Assembly (NCBI GenBank): GCA_943789445.1
Contig: CALSUC010000001.1
Coordinates: forward strand, 671,751-735,750
Direction: 5' to 3'
DNA: 64,000 bases
DNA from: UBA4575 sp002386945
GTDB lineage: Bacteria > Pseudomonadota > Gammaproteobacteria > UBA4575
Positions within the stretch are counted from its first letter, which is position 1, and each line of letters opens with the position of its first letter. A model generated the notes under the pieces. It ran no database searches and was not told the origin of the DNA. It saw only the letters and a program-made list of their open reading frames with translations. Shown here piece after piece: positions 44,430 through 53,024 of this stretch. The position numbers and the translations under genes were made by a program.

Positions 44430-45920
44430 ATGAACAAGGAAATCTTAATGGTTGCCGATACCGTCTCGAATGAGAAGGGTGTCGACAAAGAGATTATCTT
44501 CGAAGCGATTGAAGCAGCACTAGCTACTGCGACACGTAAACGATATCCAGAAGATATCGAAGTGCGCGTTGCGATTGATCGTGAGTCTGGCGAGTATGAT
44601 ACTTATCGTCGTTGGTTGGTCGTGGATGATGAAGATCCAGAATTTGATTCGACCGAACGTAAAATCCTTCACAGTTATGCAATACGTGATCACGGCGAAA
44701 TTGAAGTCGGTGACTATATTGAAGAGTCGATAGACTCAGTTGCCTTTGGTCGTATTGCCGCGCATACCGCGAAACAAGTAATTGTTCAAAAAGTACGTGA
44801 AGCTGAACGTGCTCAAATTGTTGATGCTTATATCGATCGTGTTGGTGAGTTGATGATGGGTATCGTTAAGCGTTCGGAGCATGGCGGTGTCTTTATCGAC
44901 CTGGGCTCTAATGCTGAAGGCTTTATCCCACGCGAAGATTTAGTCCCACGTGAATCGATTCGTCCAGGCGATCGTGTACGTGCTTACCTTAAGGAAGTGC
45001 GTTCTGAGCCTAGAGGTCCACAACTCTTTCTAACCCGAACTGCACCTGAATTCTTGGTTGAATTATTCAAGCTGGAAGTGCCTGAAGTCGGCCAAAATCT
45101 AATTGAAGTGCTAGGTGCTGCACGCGACCCTGGCCTGCGTGCCAAGATCGCTGTGCGCTCTCTTGACCCACGGTTAGACCCTGTTGGTGCCTGTGTCGGC
45201 ATGCGTGGTTCACGTGTGCAGTCAGTTTCTAATGAGTTAGCTGGTGAGCGAATCGACATCATCTTATGGGATGAGAATCCAGCGCAGTTCGTTATTAACT
45301 CAATGTCACCAGCTATGGTGATGTCTATTGTTGTAGATGAAGAAACTAACAGCATGGATATCGCGGTAGAGGAAGACAAGTTATCGCAAGCGATTGGACG
45401 TGGTGGTCAAAACGTTAAATTAGCTAGTGAGTTAACGAAGTGGGATCTGAACGTGATGACAGAAGTTCAGGCCGAAGAAAAGAATGAAGGCGAGATGCGC
45501 CAAAGCCAAGAGTTATTCATGGCGAAGCTAGATGTGGACGAAGAAGTAGCAGTGATCTTGGTTCAAGAAGGCTTTACTACGGTGGATGAGATTGCTTACG
45601 TACCACCAAAAGAATTACTTGAAGTTGAAGAATTTGATGAGCAAATGGTTGATGAGCTTCGTGGTCGAGCACGTGATGCCTTGCTTACAATGGCAATATC
45701 TGACGACAACGCTGAGATTGCAGAGCCTGCTGAAGACTTGCTTGCGATGGAAGGCATGAGCCGAGATTTGGCTTATGAGCTGGCGGCTAAAGGTGTAGTG
45801 ACAATGGAAGATCTTGCCGAACAGGCAGTAGATGACATTGCAGACATTGAAGGTCTAGATGAAGAAAAAGCAGGGGCGTTAATTATGCAAGCTCGTGCAC
45901 CTTGGTTCGCAGAAGAATAA
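44430..45920 (+). CDS. nusA: transcription termination/antitermination factor NusA
   Basis: Binds RNA polymerase and nascent RNA, affecting pausing and termination. 496 residues from the ATG at 44430 (MNKEILMVADTVSNEKG), with AGGA 7 bases upstream; an in-frame TTG at 44412 is less likely. Domain order: N-terminal polymerase-binding domain, S1 domain (VGELMMGIVKRSEHGGVFIDLGSNAEGFIP), two KH domains (IAVRSLDPRLDPVGACVGMRG and VEEDKLSQAIGRGGQNVKLA) and two acidic C-terminal repeats. Confidence 0.98.
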   Translation: MNKEILMVADTVSNEKGVDKEIIFEAIEAALATATRKRYPEDIEVRVAIDRESGEYDTYRRWLVVDDEDPEFDSTERKILHSYAIRDHGEIEVGDYIEESIDSVAFGRIAAHTAKQVIVQKVREAERAQIVDAYIDRVGELMMGIVKRSEHGGVFIDLGSNAEGFIPREDLVPRESIRPGDRVRAYLKEVRSEPRGPQLFLTRTAPEFLVELFKLEVPEVGQNLIEVLGAARDPGLRAKIAVRSLDPRLDPVGACVGMRGSRVQSVSNELAGERIDIILWDENPAQFVINSMSPAMVMSIVVDEETNSMDIAVEEDKLSQAIGRGGQNVKLASELTKWDLNVMTEVQAEEKNEGEMRQSQELFMAKLDVDEEVAVILVQEGFTTVDEIAYVPPKELLEVEEFDEQMVDELRGRARDALLTMAISDDNAEIAEPAEDLLAMEGMSRDLAYELAAKGVVTMEDLAEQAVDDIADIEGLDEEKAGALIMQARAPWFAEE

Positions 45921-45953
45921 CGAACCTACTCTTAACACTTTTTAGATAAGCGC

Positions 45954-48461
45954 ATGGCAGAAGTCACAGTAGAACAACTCGCAAAAGTCGTCGGTACTCC
46001 GGTCGATAAATTACTTGAGCAGCTTACAGATGCTGGCTTGAAGTTTACAGCTGCAGATCAAGTGATCTCAGATAATGAAAAGCTTCAATTGCTAGAGCAT
46101 TTGCGAGACTCCCGAAGCGCTAAGCTCGGTAACGCAGAAGGTGATAATAAAAAAATCACTTTACGGCGAAAGAGCACCTCACAGTTAAAAGTGAGCGGTG
46201 GTCAAGGACGTACCAGCACAAGCAGTACAGTTAATGTCGAAGTGCGACGTAAAAAAACCTACGTTAAGCGCAGTGACTTAGTTGAAGAGCAAGAACAAAA
46301 GAAACGTGAAGAAGAGGAAGCTCTAGAAGCTATCCGTCTAGCGGAAGAGGCAGAGCAGAAGAAACGCGATGATGAAGCTAATGCAGCTGCTGAGAAATTA
46401 CGCTTAGAAGAAGCGGCTGTAAAAGAGGCCGCTGATAAGGTCGCTCAAGCAGAAGCAGAGAAGGCGGCACAAGCACTTGCCGCGGTGAAAGCCACAGCTA
46501 CACCAGAACCAACTGTAGAGAAGAAACCTGCAGCGACGGTGACTAAAGATAAAAAGCCAGCACGTAAGCGTGATGGCAAGCGAGCAGAGTTGCATGTATC
46601 CAGCGATAAGCGCGGTAGACGTAAGCCGTCTGGTGGCCGAAATCGAGGACGTGCAAAAGTAGAGTCATCGGGTAAGCATGCCTTTGAGAGACCTACGGAG
46701 CCTGTGATTCACGAAGTTGAAGTGCCAGAGAGTATTTCAGTTGCCGACTTGTCACAGAAGATGGCAATTAAGGCGGCGGAAGTCATTAAGGTGATGATGA
46801 AGATGGGGGCTATGGCCACTATCAACCAAGTGATTGATCAAGATACCGCGATATTAGTGGTTGAAGAAATGGGTCATGTGGCCACTCCAGTGCAGACTGA
46901 TAACGTCGAATCTGATGTGGTTAAGCCTGAGTATGACGATGCGGCGAGAGTGACTCGCCCACCAGTGGTGACCGTCATGGGGCATGTCGATCATGGTAAG
47001 ACATCATTACTCGATTATATCCGTCGCGCGAAAGTGGCTGATGGTGAAGCTGGTGGTATTACGCAGCACGTTGGCGCCTATCATGTTGAAACAGATAACG
47101 GTGTCATTACCTTCTTAGATACACCAGGACACGCAGCCTTTACGGCTATGCGTGCACGTGGTGCGCAGGTGACCGATATTGTTGTATTGGTGGTTTCTGC
47201 TGATGACGGTGTTATGCCGCAAACAAAAGAAGCTGTTGATCATGCGAAAGCAGCGGGTGTGCCGCTAGTGATTGCAGTTAACAAAATTGATAAAGAAGGC
47301 GTTGATCCTGATCGAGTACGTACTGATCTATCTGGATTGGAAGTTGTTCCTGAAGAATGGGGCGGCGATACTATCTTTATTAATGTATCGGCGAAGACCG
47401 GCGAAGGCGTTGAGCAGCTATTAGATGCGATCAGCCTACAGGCGGAAGTATTAGAATTGAAGGCAGTACCGGAAGGTCCAGCAACCGGTACGATTATCGA
47501 ATCGACGCTAGATCGTGGACGTGGTCCAGTATGTACCGTCTTGGTTCAAGAAGGACGCTTAGCACGTGGTGATTTATTGCTGGCTGGTGAGGAATATGGC
47601 CGTGTACGCGCCATCTTTGATGAGCAGGGCAATCAAATTGAAAGTGCCGGCCCATCATTACCGGTAGTTGTCTTAGGTTTATCAGGTACGGTTCAGTCTG
47701 GTGAAGATGCCATTGTTGCAGAGAGCGAGCGTAAGGCACGTGAGATTGCAGAGGGTCGTCGCAGTAGGACACGTGAGATTAAGCTGGCAGCACAACAAGC
47801 CGCCAAGCTAGAAAACATCTTCACTCAGATGAAAGAAAGTGAGATGGAAAGTGTCAATATTTTAGTTAAGGCCGATGTGCAGGGTAGTGCTGAGGCGTTG
47901 CGCGAATCATTGCTGAATCTTTCTACCGATGAGGTGAAAGTAACTATTGTTAGTGCCGCCGTTGGTGGTATTACAGAATCAGATATCAATTTAGCAGCGG
48001 CTTCTAGCGCGATCGTTATGGGCTTTAATGTCCGTGCCGATGGCAGCGCACGGAAGGCGCTTGATGCGACAGGCGTTGATCTACGTTATTACAGTGTCAT
48101 CTACGAAGCGATCGACGATGTGAAGAGCGCCATGAGTGGTCTTCTATCACCTGAATTGCGTGAAGAGATTATTGGTGTTGCTGAAGTGAAAGATGTCTTT
48201 AAATCATCAGCACTTGGCGCTGTTGCCGGTTGTCAGGTGGTTGAGGGTTTAATCAAACGAGGTAGTCCGATTCGTGTCTTGCGTAATAACGTAGTTATTT
48301 ACGAGGGTGAGTTGGAGTCATTACGTCGTCATAAGGATGATGTGAATGAGGTTCGTTCCGGTACGGAATGTGGTATCGCAGTGAAGAACTACAACGATGT
48401 CCGTCCAGGCGACAATATTGAGGTGTACACACGCACCGAAATTGCTCGTACTATCGACTAA
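45954..48461 (+). CDS. infB: translation initiation factor IF-2
   Basis: GTPase that brings initiator tRNA to the 30S subunit. 835 residues. The N-terminal IF2_N domain (VTVEQLAKVVGTPVDKLLEQL) is followed by a long charged Glu/Lys/Ala-rich coiled region (about 100-230), a second IF2_N motif, then the GTPase domain with G1 GHVDHGKT, G3 DTPGH and G4 NKID. The C-terminal domains bind fMet-tRNA. rbfA starts 1 bp after the stop. Confidence 0.99.
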   Translation: MAEVTVEQLAKVVGTPVDKLLEQLTDAGLKFTAADQVISDNEKLQLLEHLRDSRSAKLGNAEGDNKKITLRRKSTSQLKVSGGQGRTSTSSTVNVEVRRKKTYVKRSDLVEEQEQKKREEEEALEAIRLAEEAEQKKRDDEANAAAEKLRLEEAAVKEAADKVAQAEAEKAAQALAAVKATATPEPTVEKKPAATVTKDKKPARKRDGKRAELHVSSDKRGRRKPSGGRNRGRAKVESSGKHAFERPTEPVIHEVEVPESISVADLSQKMAIKAAEVIKVMMKMGAMATINQVIDQDTAILVVEEMGHVATPVQTDNVESDVVKPEYDDAARVTRPPVVTVMGHVDHGKTSLLDYIRRAKVADGEAGGITQHVGAYHVETDNGVITFLDTPGHAAFTAMRARGAQVTDIVVLVVSADDGVMPQTKEAVDHAKAAGVPLVIAVNKIDKEGVDPDRVRTDLSGLEVVPEEWGGDTIFINVSAKTGEGVEQLLDAISLQAEVLELKAVPEGPATGTIIESTLDRGRGPVCTVLVQEGRLARGDLLLAGEEYGRVRAIFDEQGNQIESAGPSLPVVVLGLSGTVQSGEDAIVAESERKAREIAEGRRSRTREIKLAAQQAAKLENIFTQMKESEMESVNILVKADVQGSAEALRESLLNLSTDEVKVTIVSAAVGGITESDINLAAASSAIVMGFNVRADGSARKALDATGVDLRYYSVIYEAIDDVKSAMSGLLSPELREEIIGVAEVKDVFKSSALGAVAGCQVVEGLIKRGSPIRVLRNNVVIYEGELESLRRHKDDVNEVRSGTECGIAVKNYNDVRPGDNIEVYTRTEIARTID

Positions 48462-48462
48462 G

Positions 48463-48858
48463 ATGCCGAAAGACTATCCACGCTCTTTGCGGGTTAGCGA
48501 GCAGTTAAGACGCGAGCTAACCCTATTAGTCAGAAATTCAGTACGTGATCCCAGAGTAAGTGAGTTTGCTATCTCTGAAGTCGTGGTGAGTAAGGACTTG
48601 TCCGCTGCTAAGGTCTATTACACGCCATACAGCAGCAACCCTGACCTAGCTGAGCTGCAACAGGGTTTAGAAAAAGCCACACCATTCCTACGCAAAGAGC
48701 TTGGTCGTCTGCTTCGCTTACGTATCGTGCCTCATTTAAGTTTTGTCTATGATGATTCATTAGATCGCTCATCGCGATTGGATGTCTTATTATCAAAAAA
48801 CCGACTGCCACTAGAAGAATCCGAAGATACAGAGCCTGATCAGGCCCCTGAAGAATAG
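48463..48858 (+). CDS. rbfA: 30S ribosome-binding factor RbfA
   Basis: Late 30S assembly and cold-adaptation factor. 131 residues from ATG 48463 (MPKDYPRSLRVSEQLRRELT), 1 bp after infB; an earlier in-frame start would lie inside infB. The KH-type core includes DPRVSEFAISEVVVSKDLSAAKVYYT, and the end is an acidic tail. Confidence 0.96.
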   Translation: MPKDYPRSLRVSEQLRRELTLLVRNSVRDPRVSEFAISEVVVSKDLSAAKVYYTPYSSNPDLAELQQGLEKATPFLRKELGRLLRLRIVPHLSFVYDDSLDRSSRLDVLLSKNRLPLEESEDTEPDQAPEE

Positions 48859-48869
48859 CGAGTATATTC

Positions 48870-49796
48870 TTGGCTAACCGCAAAAAACGTGGACGTGATC
48901 TCCACGGTTTATTCGTTTTGGATAAACCACTTGGCATGTCATCTAATCAAGCGCTACAGCGCGTCAAATACTTATTTAACGCTAAGAAAGCTGGCCATAC
49001 TGGGACTTTAGATCCCCTTGCGACCGGTGTTCTCGTCGTTTGCTTTGGGCGTGCAACAAAAGCCGCTGAGCATATTGTCGCCAGTTCCAAAACCTATTAT
49101 GTGCGCGCCAAACTGGGACAAAAGACCAGTACAGGTGATGCTGAAGGTGAGGTGGTTGCTGAATCTGAGGTGACAGCCGAGCAACTACAGCAACTAGAGT
49201 CTGTTGCAGCTCAATTTGTTGGCGAGATAGAGCAAATTCCACCGATGTTTTCGGCACTAAAGCACGATGGGCAGCCGCTGTATAAACTAGCTCGAGAAGG
49301 TGTCGAGATAGAGCGTGAGGCTAGAACAGTTAATATTTATGCGATCAAGGAATTGGTCCAAGATCAGGTCGAAAGTACCTTCGATATGGTGGTTGATTGC
49401 TCTAAAGGGACCTATATCCGCACCCTAGTTGAAGATATAGGTGAGGCTTTAGGTTGTGGTGCACATATTCATATCCTGCGTCGGAACCGAGTTGGTGGTT
49501 TTCAAAAGAGTATGACTATTGATGAGCTGGAACAGTGGCAGCAAACCCCTGGTATGGACATCGCACAATTATTGCAACCGCTAGAAATGGCCTTTGCTGA
49601 GTATCCCAAAGTTGTCGTGAAGGAAGGGTTATTGCAATTATTAGCCGCGGGCAAGGTATTAAACCTAGCTGGCACGACAGGTAGCCACTTTGTCGCTATT
49701 TATAATACAAATGGGATTTTTCGGGGCTTAGGCCACGTAAATGAAGACGGATCGGTGAAATTCCAGAACTTTTCCGCCCATTTGATGCAAATATAA
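48870..49796 (+). CDS. truB: tRNA pseudouridine-55 synthase TruB
   Basis: Makes pseudouridine 55 in the T loop of tRNAs. 308 residues. The catalytic Asp is in GHTGTLDPLATGVL; GLFVLDKPLGMSSN opens the conserved core and CSKGTYIRTLVEDIGEALG follows. The start codon is TTG at 48870 (MANRKKRGRDLHG). It follows rbfA by 11 bp in the conserved order. Confidence 0.97.
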   Translation: MANRKKRGRDLHGLFVLDKPLGMSSNQALQRVKYLFNAKKAGHTGTLDPLATGVLVVCFGRATKAAEHIVASSKTYYVRAKLGQKTSTGDAEGEVVAESEVTAEQLQQLESVAAQFVGEIEQIPPMFSALKHDGQPLYKLAREGVEIEREARTVNIYAIKELVQDQVESTFDMVVDCSKGTYIRTLVEDIGEALGCGAHIHILRRNRVGGFQKSMTIDELEQWQQTPGMDIAQLLQPLEMAFAEYPKVVVKEGLLQLLAAGKVLNLAGTTGSHFVAIYNTNGIFRGLGHVNEDGSVKFQNFSAHLMQI

Positions 49797-49799
49797 GTA

Positions 49800-49827
49800 T
49801 TGTGCCTTGGCAATCACGTGGTAGAAT
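49800..49827 (+). promoter_or_regulatory. probable promoter of rpsO
   Basis: TTGTGC (49800-49805), 16-base spacer, TAGAAT (49822-49827), about 40 bp upstream of the rpsO start. The boxes are imperfect, but E. coli rpsO also has its own promoter here. Confidence 0.4.
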
Positions 49828-49866
49828 CGCGACCTCTCGAATAAAACACTGTAAAGAATACTGAAT

Positions 49867-50136
49867 ATGGCGCTAACAGCAGAAGATAAGTCAGGCATTA
49901 TTGGTGAATACCAGCAAGCAAAAGACGACACAGGATCACCGGAAGTACAGGTAGCTTTGCTGTCTGCACGTATCTCATATCTCAGTGAGCATTTTACGTC
50001 TCACAAACACGACCATCACTCACGTCACGGTCTACTGCGTTTAGTTAACAAGCGTCGTAAATTACTTGATTATGTGAAGCGTAAAGATCAACAGCGTTAC
50101 CAGAAGCTGATCTCCTCATTAGGTCTACGTCGCTAA
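49867..50136 (+). CDS. rpsO: 30S ribosomal protein S15
   Basis: Primary 16S rRNA binding protein of the small subunit platform. 89 residues, family length. Conserved text includes DTGSPEVQVALLSARISYLSEHF and HSRHGLLRLVNKRRKLLDYVKRKD. Codon use favours C-ending His, Asp and Ser codons expected of a highly expressed gene. Its product represses its own translation in E. coli via a leader pseudoknot, which I could not confirm here. Confidence 0.98.
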   Translation: MALTAEDKSGIIGEYQQAKDDTGSPEVQVALLSARISYLSEHFTSHKHDHHSRHGLLRLVNKRRKLLDYVKRKDQQRYQKLISSLGLRR

Positions 50137-50145
50137 TAATGCGAC

Positions 50146-50173
50146 CAACGCAATCTACGATGCGTTGTTTATT
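50146..50173 (+). terminator. terminator-like hairpin after rpsO
   Basis: CAACGCA (50146-50152) pairs with TGCGTTG (50161-50167) followed by TTTATTT. It is likely a partial terminator letting some transcription continue into pnp. Confidence 0.6.
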
Positions 50174-50199
50174 TCCATTTGATATTTCCGTATGCGCGA

Positions 50200-50221
50200 C
50201 ACACTGCGAGGGCGTAGTGTG
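50200..50221 (+). promoter_or_regulatory. stem-loop in the pnp leader, possible RNase III autoregulation site
   Basis: CACACTGCG (50200-50208) and CGTAGTGTG (50213-50221) form a 9-bp stem with one G-U pair and a 4-base loop. In E. coli the rpsO-pnp leader is a hairpin cut by RNase III, starting PNPase autorepression; this one is in the equivalent place. The role is inferred from position. Confidence 0.5.
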
Positions 50222-50268
50222 GGCGAAGAAAAATAATCTTAATTGATTCAACTGATAGGTAATCCGTA

Positions 50269-52371
50269 GTGAATAGTATAAAAAAATCGTTCCAGTTTGG
50301 TTCTCGTCAAGTCACCATTGAAACAGGTGAGGTTGCCCGTCAGGCGGATGGTGCTGTCTTAGTCAATATGGACGATACAGTTGTATTGGTTACAGCTGTT
50401 GGTGTGAAGAAAGCAGACGCATCACGTGGCTTCTTCCCATTGACCGTTAATTATCAAGAAAAGACATACGCTGCCGGTAAGATTCCAGGCGGCTTCTTTA
50501 AGCGTGAAGGTCGTCCTTCAGAAAAAGAGACGCTGATCTGTCGCTTGATTGATCGCCCGATTCGGCCATTGTTTCCAAAGGGTTTTAAAAACGAAGTACA
50601 AATTATTGCTACAGTCGTTTCATTAAATCCAGAAGTTGATGCAGATATTCCTGCATTGATTGGTGCCTCTGCAGCACTCGCCATCTCAGGCATCCCATTT
50701 GCGGGCCCTGTCGGTGCAGTTAAAGTCGGTTATACCGATGGTGACTACATCCTTAACCCAAGCAAAACTGAATTAGAGACTTCTGATCTTGAACTCGTGG
50801 TTGCCGGTACTAGTAAAGCAGTTCTAATGGTGGAGTCAGAAGCTAACGTATTATCAGAAGAAATCATGTTGGGTGCAGTAATGTTTGGTCATCAACATAT
50901 GCAATCAGCAATTGTAGCTATTTCAGAGTTGGCGGCCGAAGTGGCTAAGCCTACTTGGGATTGGGTAGCAGAAGAGCGTGATGAAACATTAGCAACAAAG
51001 GTCAGTGATGCATGTCTTGCAGAGCTTACTAGCGCTTACCAGACTTCAGAAAAGTTAGCCCGCCAAGAGGCAGTGGCTGCAGTACGCACGCAGACGGTTG
51101 AAGCGCTGGCGACTGAAGACGGTCCGGCAGCAGCTGATGTATCAGCTGAGTTCAGTCGTTTAGAAAAATCTTTAGTTCGTGGCAAGATCTTACAAGGTGA
51201 GCCCCGTATTGATGGACGTGACACTAAGACTGTTCGCCCTATCTTTATTCGCACCAATGTTCTACCTCGTGTGCATGGCTCTTCATTATTTACACGTGGT
51301 GAGACACAGGCCATTGTGGCAACAACACTAGGTACTGGACGTGATGCACAAATCATCGATGCTATCGATGGTGAGCGTAAAGAAACGTTTATGTTGCATT
51401 ACAACTTCCCTCCATATTCAGTTGGTGAAGCAGGGCGTACTGGTTCTCCCGGTCGTCGTGAAATTGGTCATGGCAAGTTAGCTAAACGTGGTGTGCAAGC
51501 GATTATGCCAACAGGTGACGAGTTCCCATATGTGATTCGTGTTGTGTCTGAGATTACTGAATCTAACGGTTCAAGCTCTATGGCATCTGTCTGTGGCACC
51601 AGCCTGGCGTTAATGGATGCAGGTGTGCCAATTAAGGCACCGGTTGCAGGTATTGCGATGGGTCTTATTAAAGAAGATGACAAATTTGCAGTGTTGTCTG
51701 ACATCCTTGGTGATGAAGATCACTTGGGTGATATGGACTTTAAAGTAGCTGGTACTAAAGACGGTATTACAGCACTTCAAATGGATATCAAGATTGACGG
51801 CATCACAGAAGAGATCATGCAGGTTGCCCTTGAGCAAGCACAGCAAGGCCGTCTACATATTCTAGAGAAGATGGATGAAGTGATTACTGGACCAAGTGAA
51901 ATGTCTCAGTATGCACCACGTCTAATCGCTATTAAGATTCACCCAGATAAGATTCGTGACGTGATTGGTAAGGGTGGCGCTGTCATTCGTGCAATTACAG
52001 AAGAGACAGGTGCCAGCATCGATATCGATGATGAAGGTAACATCAAGATTGCTTCTGTCGATCGATCAGCTGGTGAAGAAGCACAAAAACGTATCGAACA
52101 GATTACAGCAGATGTTGAAGTAGGCACGATTTACGAAGGTAAGGTCGCTAAGATTATGGACTTCGGTGCCTTTGTTACTATTCTGCCTGGCCGTGATGGA
52201 TTAGTGCATATTTCACAGATCTCAAATGAGCGCGTTGAAAATGTCACTGATGTATTGTCTGAAGGTGAGATGGTTACCGTTAAAGTGCTGGAAGTTGATA
52301 AGCAAGGCCGAATTCGTTTAAGTATGAAAGCGGTTGCTGAAGAAGCTGAAGCAGCACCTGCTGCAGAATAA
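50269..52371 (+). CDS. pnp: polyribonucleotide nucleotidyltransferase (PNPase)
   Basis: Phosphorolytic 3'-5' exoribonuclease and degradosome enzyme. 700 residues with start codon GTG (50269). Two RNase PH-like domains are seen (first with YAAGKIPGGFFKREGRPSEKETL, second with PPYSVGEAGRTGSPGRREIGHG), separated by a helical domain. The KH domain (HPDKIRDVIGKGGAVIRAITEETGA) and S1 domain (GKVAKIMDFGAFVTILPGRDGLVHIS) follow. It comes after rpsO in the conserved order. Confidence 0.99.
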   Translation: MNSIKKSFQFGSRQVTIETGEVARQADGAVLVNMDDTVVLVTAVGVKKADASRGFFPLTVNYQEKTYAAGKIPGGFFKREGRPSEKETLICRLIDRPIRPLFPKGFKNEVQIIATVVSLNPEVDADIPALIGASAALAISGIPFAGPVGAVKVGYTDGDYILNPSKTELETSDLELVVAGTSKAVLMVESEANVLSEEIMLGAVMFGHQHMQSAIVAISELAAEVAKPTWDWVAEERDETLATKVSDACLAELTSAYQTSEKLARQEAVAAVRTQTVEALATEDGPAAADVSAEFSRLEKSLVRGKILQGEPRIDGRDTKTVRPIFIRTNVLPRVHGSSLFTRGETQAIVATTLGTGRDAQIIDAIDGERKETFMLHYNFPPYSVGEAGRTGSPGRREIGHGKLAKRGVQAIMPTGDEFPYVIRVVSEITESNGSSSMASVCGTSLALMDAGVPIKAPVAGIAMGLIKEDDKFAVLSDILGDEDHLGDMDFKVAGTKDGITALQMDIKIDGITEEIMQVALEQAQQGRLHILEKMDEVITGPSEMSQYAPRLIAIKIHPDKIRDVIGKGGAVIRAITEETGASIDIDDEGNIKIASVDRSAGEEAQKRIEQITADVEVGTIYEGKVAKIMDFGAFVTILPGRDGLVHISQISNERVENVTDVLSEGEMVTVKVLEVDKQGRIRLSMKAVAEEAEAAPAAE

Positions 52372-52385
52372 GCTAGAGTAGGGCG

Positions 52386-52775
52386 ATGGACGATCCAAAG
52401 CGCTGGAAGGAAAAGCTAAACCCTGAGCAGTACGCTGTGTGCTGGCAAAAGGGTACTGAGCCTCCGTTTAGTGGTGAATTATTGGATAACAAATCGCCCG
52501 GACACTACCACTGTGTTTGTTGCGACGCCCTGTTGTTTCAATCCGATAATAAGTTTGATTCAGGCAGTGGTTGGCCTAGTTTTATCCAATCGGCTGATTC
52601 TAAGGCCATTCGCTATATTACCGATCAAAGCCATGGTATGGCGCGAACTGAGGTTTGTTGTGAGGCCTGTGGCTCACATCTGGGTCATGTGTTTGATGAT
52701 GGTCCAGCGCCGACTTATAAGCGCTACTGCATTAATTCATTATCCTTGGTATTTAGCCCCGCGATAGACGGCTAA
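52386..52775 (+). CDS. msrB: peptide-methionine (R)-S-oxide reductase MsrB
   Basis: Repairs oxidised Met (R epimer). 129 residues. It has two zinc-binding CxxC pairs (CVCC and CEAC), the conserved GSGWPSF, and catalytic Cys in RYCINSLSL. The gene begins 14 bp after pnp, so it may be cotranscribed. With oxyR-katG it gives this region an oxidative-stress flavour. Confidence 0.95.
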   Translation: MDDPKRWKEKLNPEQYAVCWQKGTEPPFSGELLDNKSPGHYHCVCCDALLFQSDNKFDSGSGWPSFIQSADSKAIRYITDQSHGMARTEVCCEACGSHLGHVFDDGPAPTYKRYCINSLSLVFSPAIDG

Positions 52776-52896
52776 GGTAGCTTTTTTGTGCGTTTTTCAG
52801 AGTGATCTGCACTCATCAGATCCAGACCATATACGTCAAGGTAATAGTTAGCTGGACATCGCCTGTAATAAACCTTAATTCCTTATATTTACGGAC

Positions 52897-52925
52897 TGGC
52901 GTTACAGTTTCTCGGTGCTATAATC
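52897..52925 (+). promoter_or_regulatory. probable promoter of the hydroxylase cluster
   Basis: TATAAT (52920-52925) is a perfect -10 box; CTGGCG (52897-52902) lies 17 bases upstream as a weak -35. The transcript would start near 52932, leaving a leader of about 90 nt. A weak -35 with a perfect -10 suggests dependence on an activator, or simply a strong -10. The 249-bp gap between msrB and the hydroxylase holds no gene. Confidence 0.5.
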
Positions 52926-53024
52926 TTAGTCAATAGATCAGAGGAACCCCCCTTAATGTAGGCTGGATCTGAGATCTAAAACAATAATAATGCAGTACTA
53001 ATTTACACCCCGTTGGAGATGAGA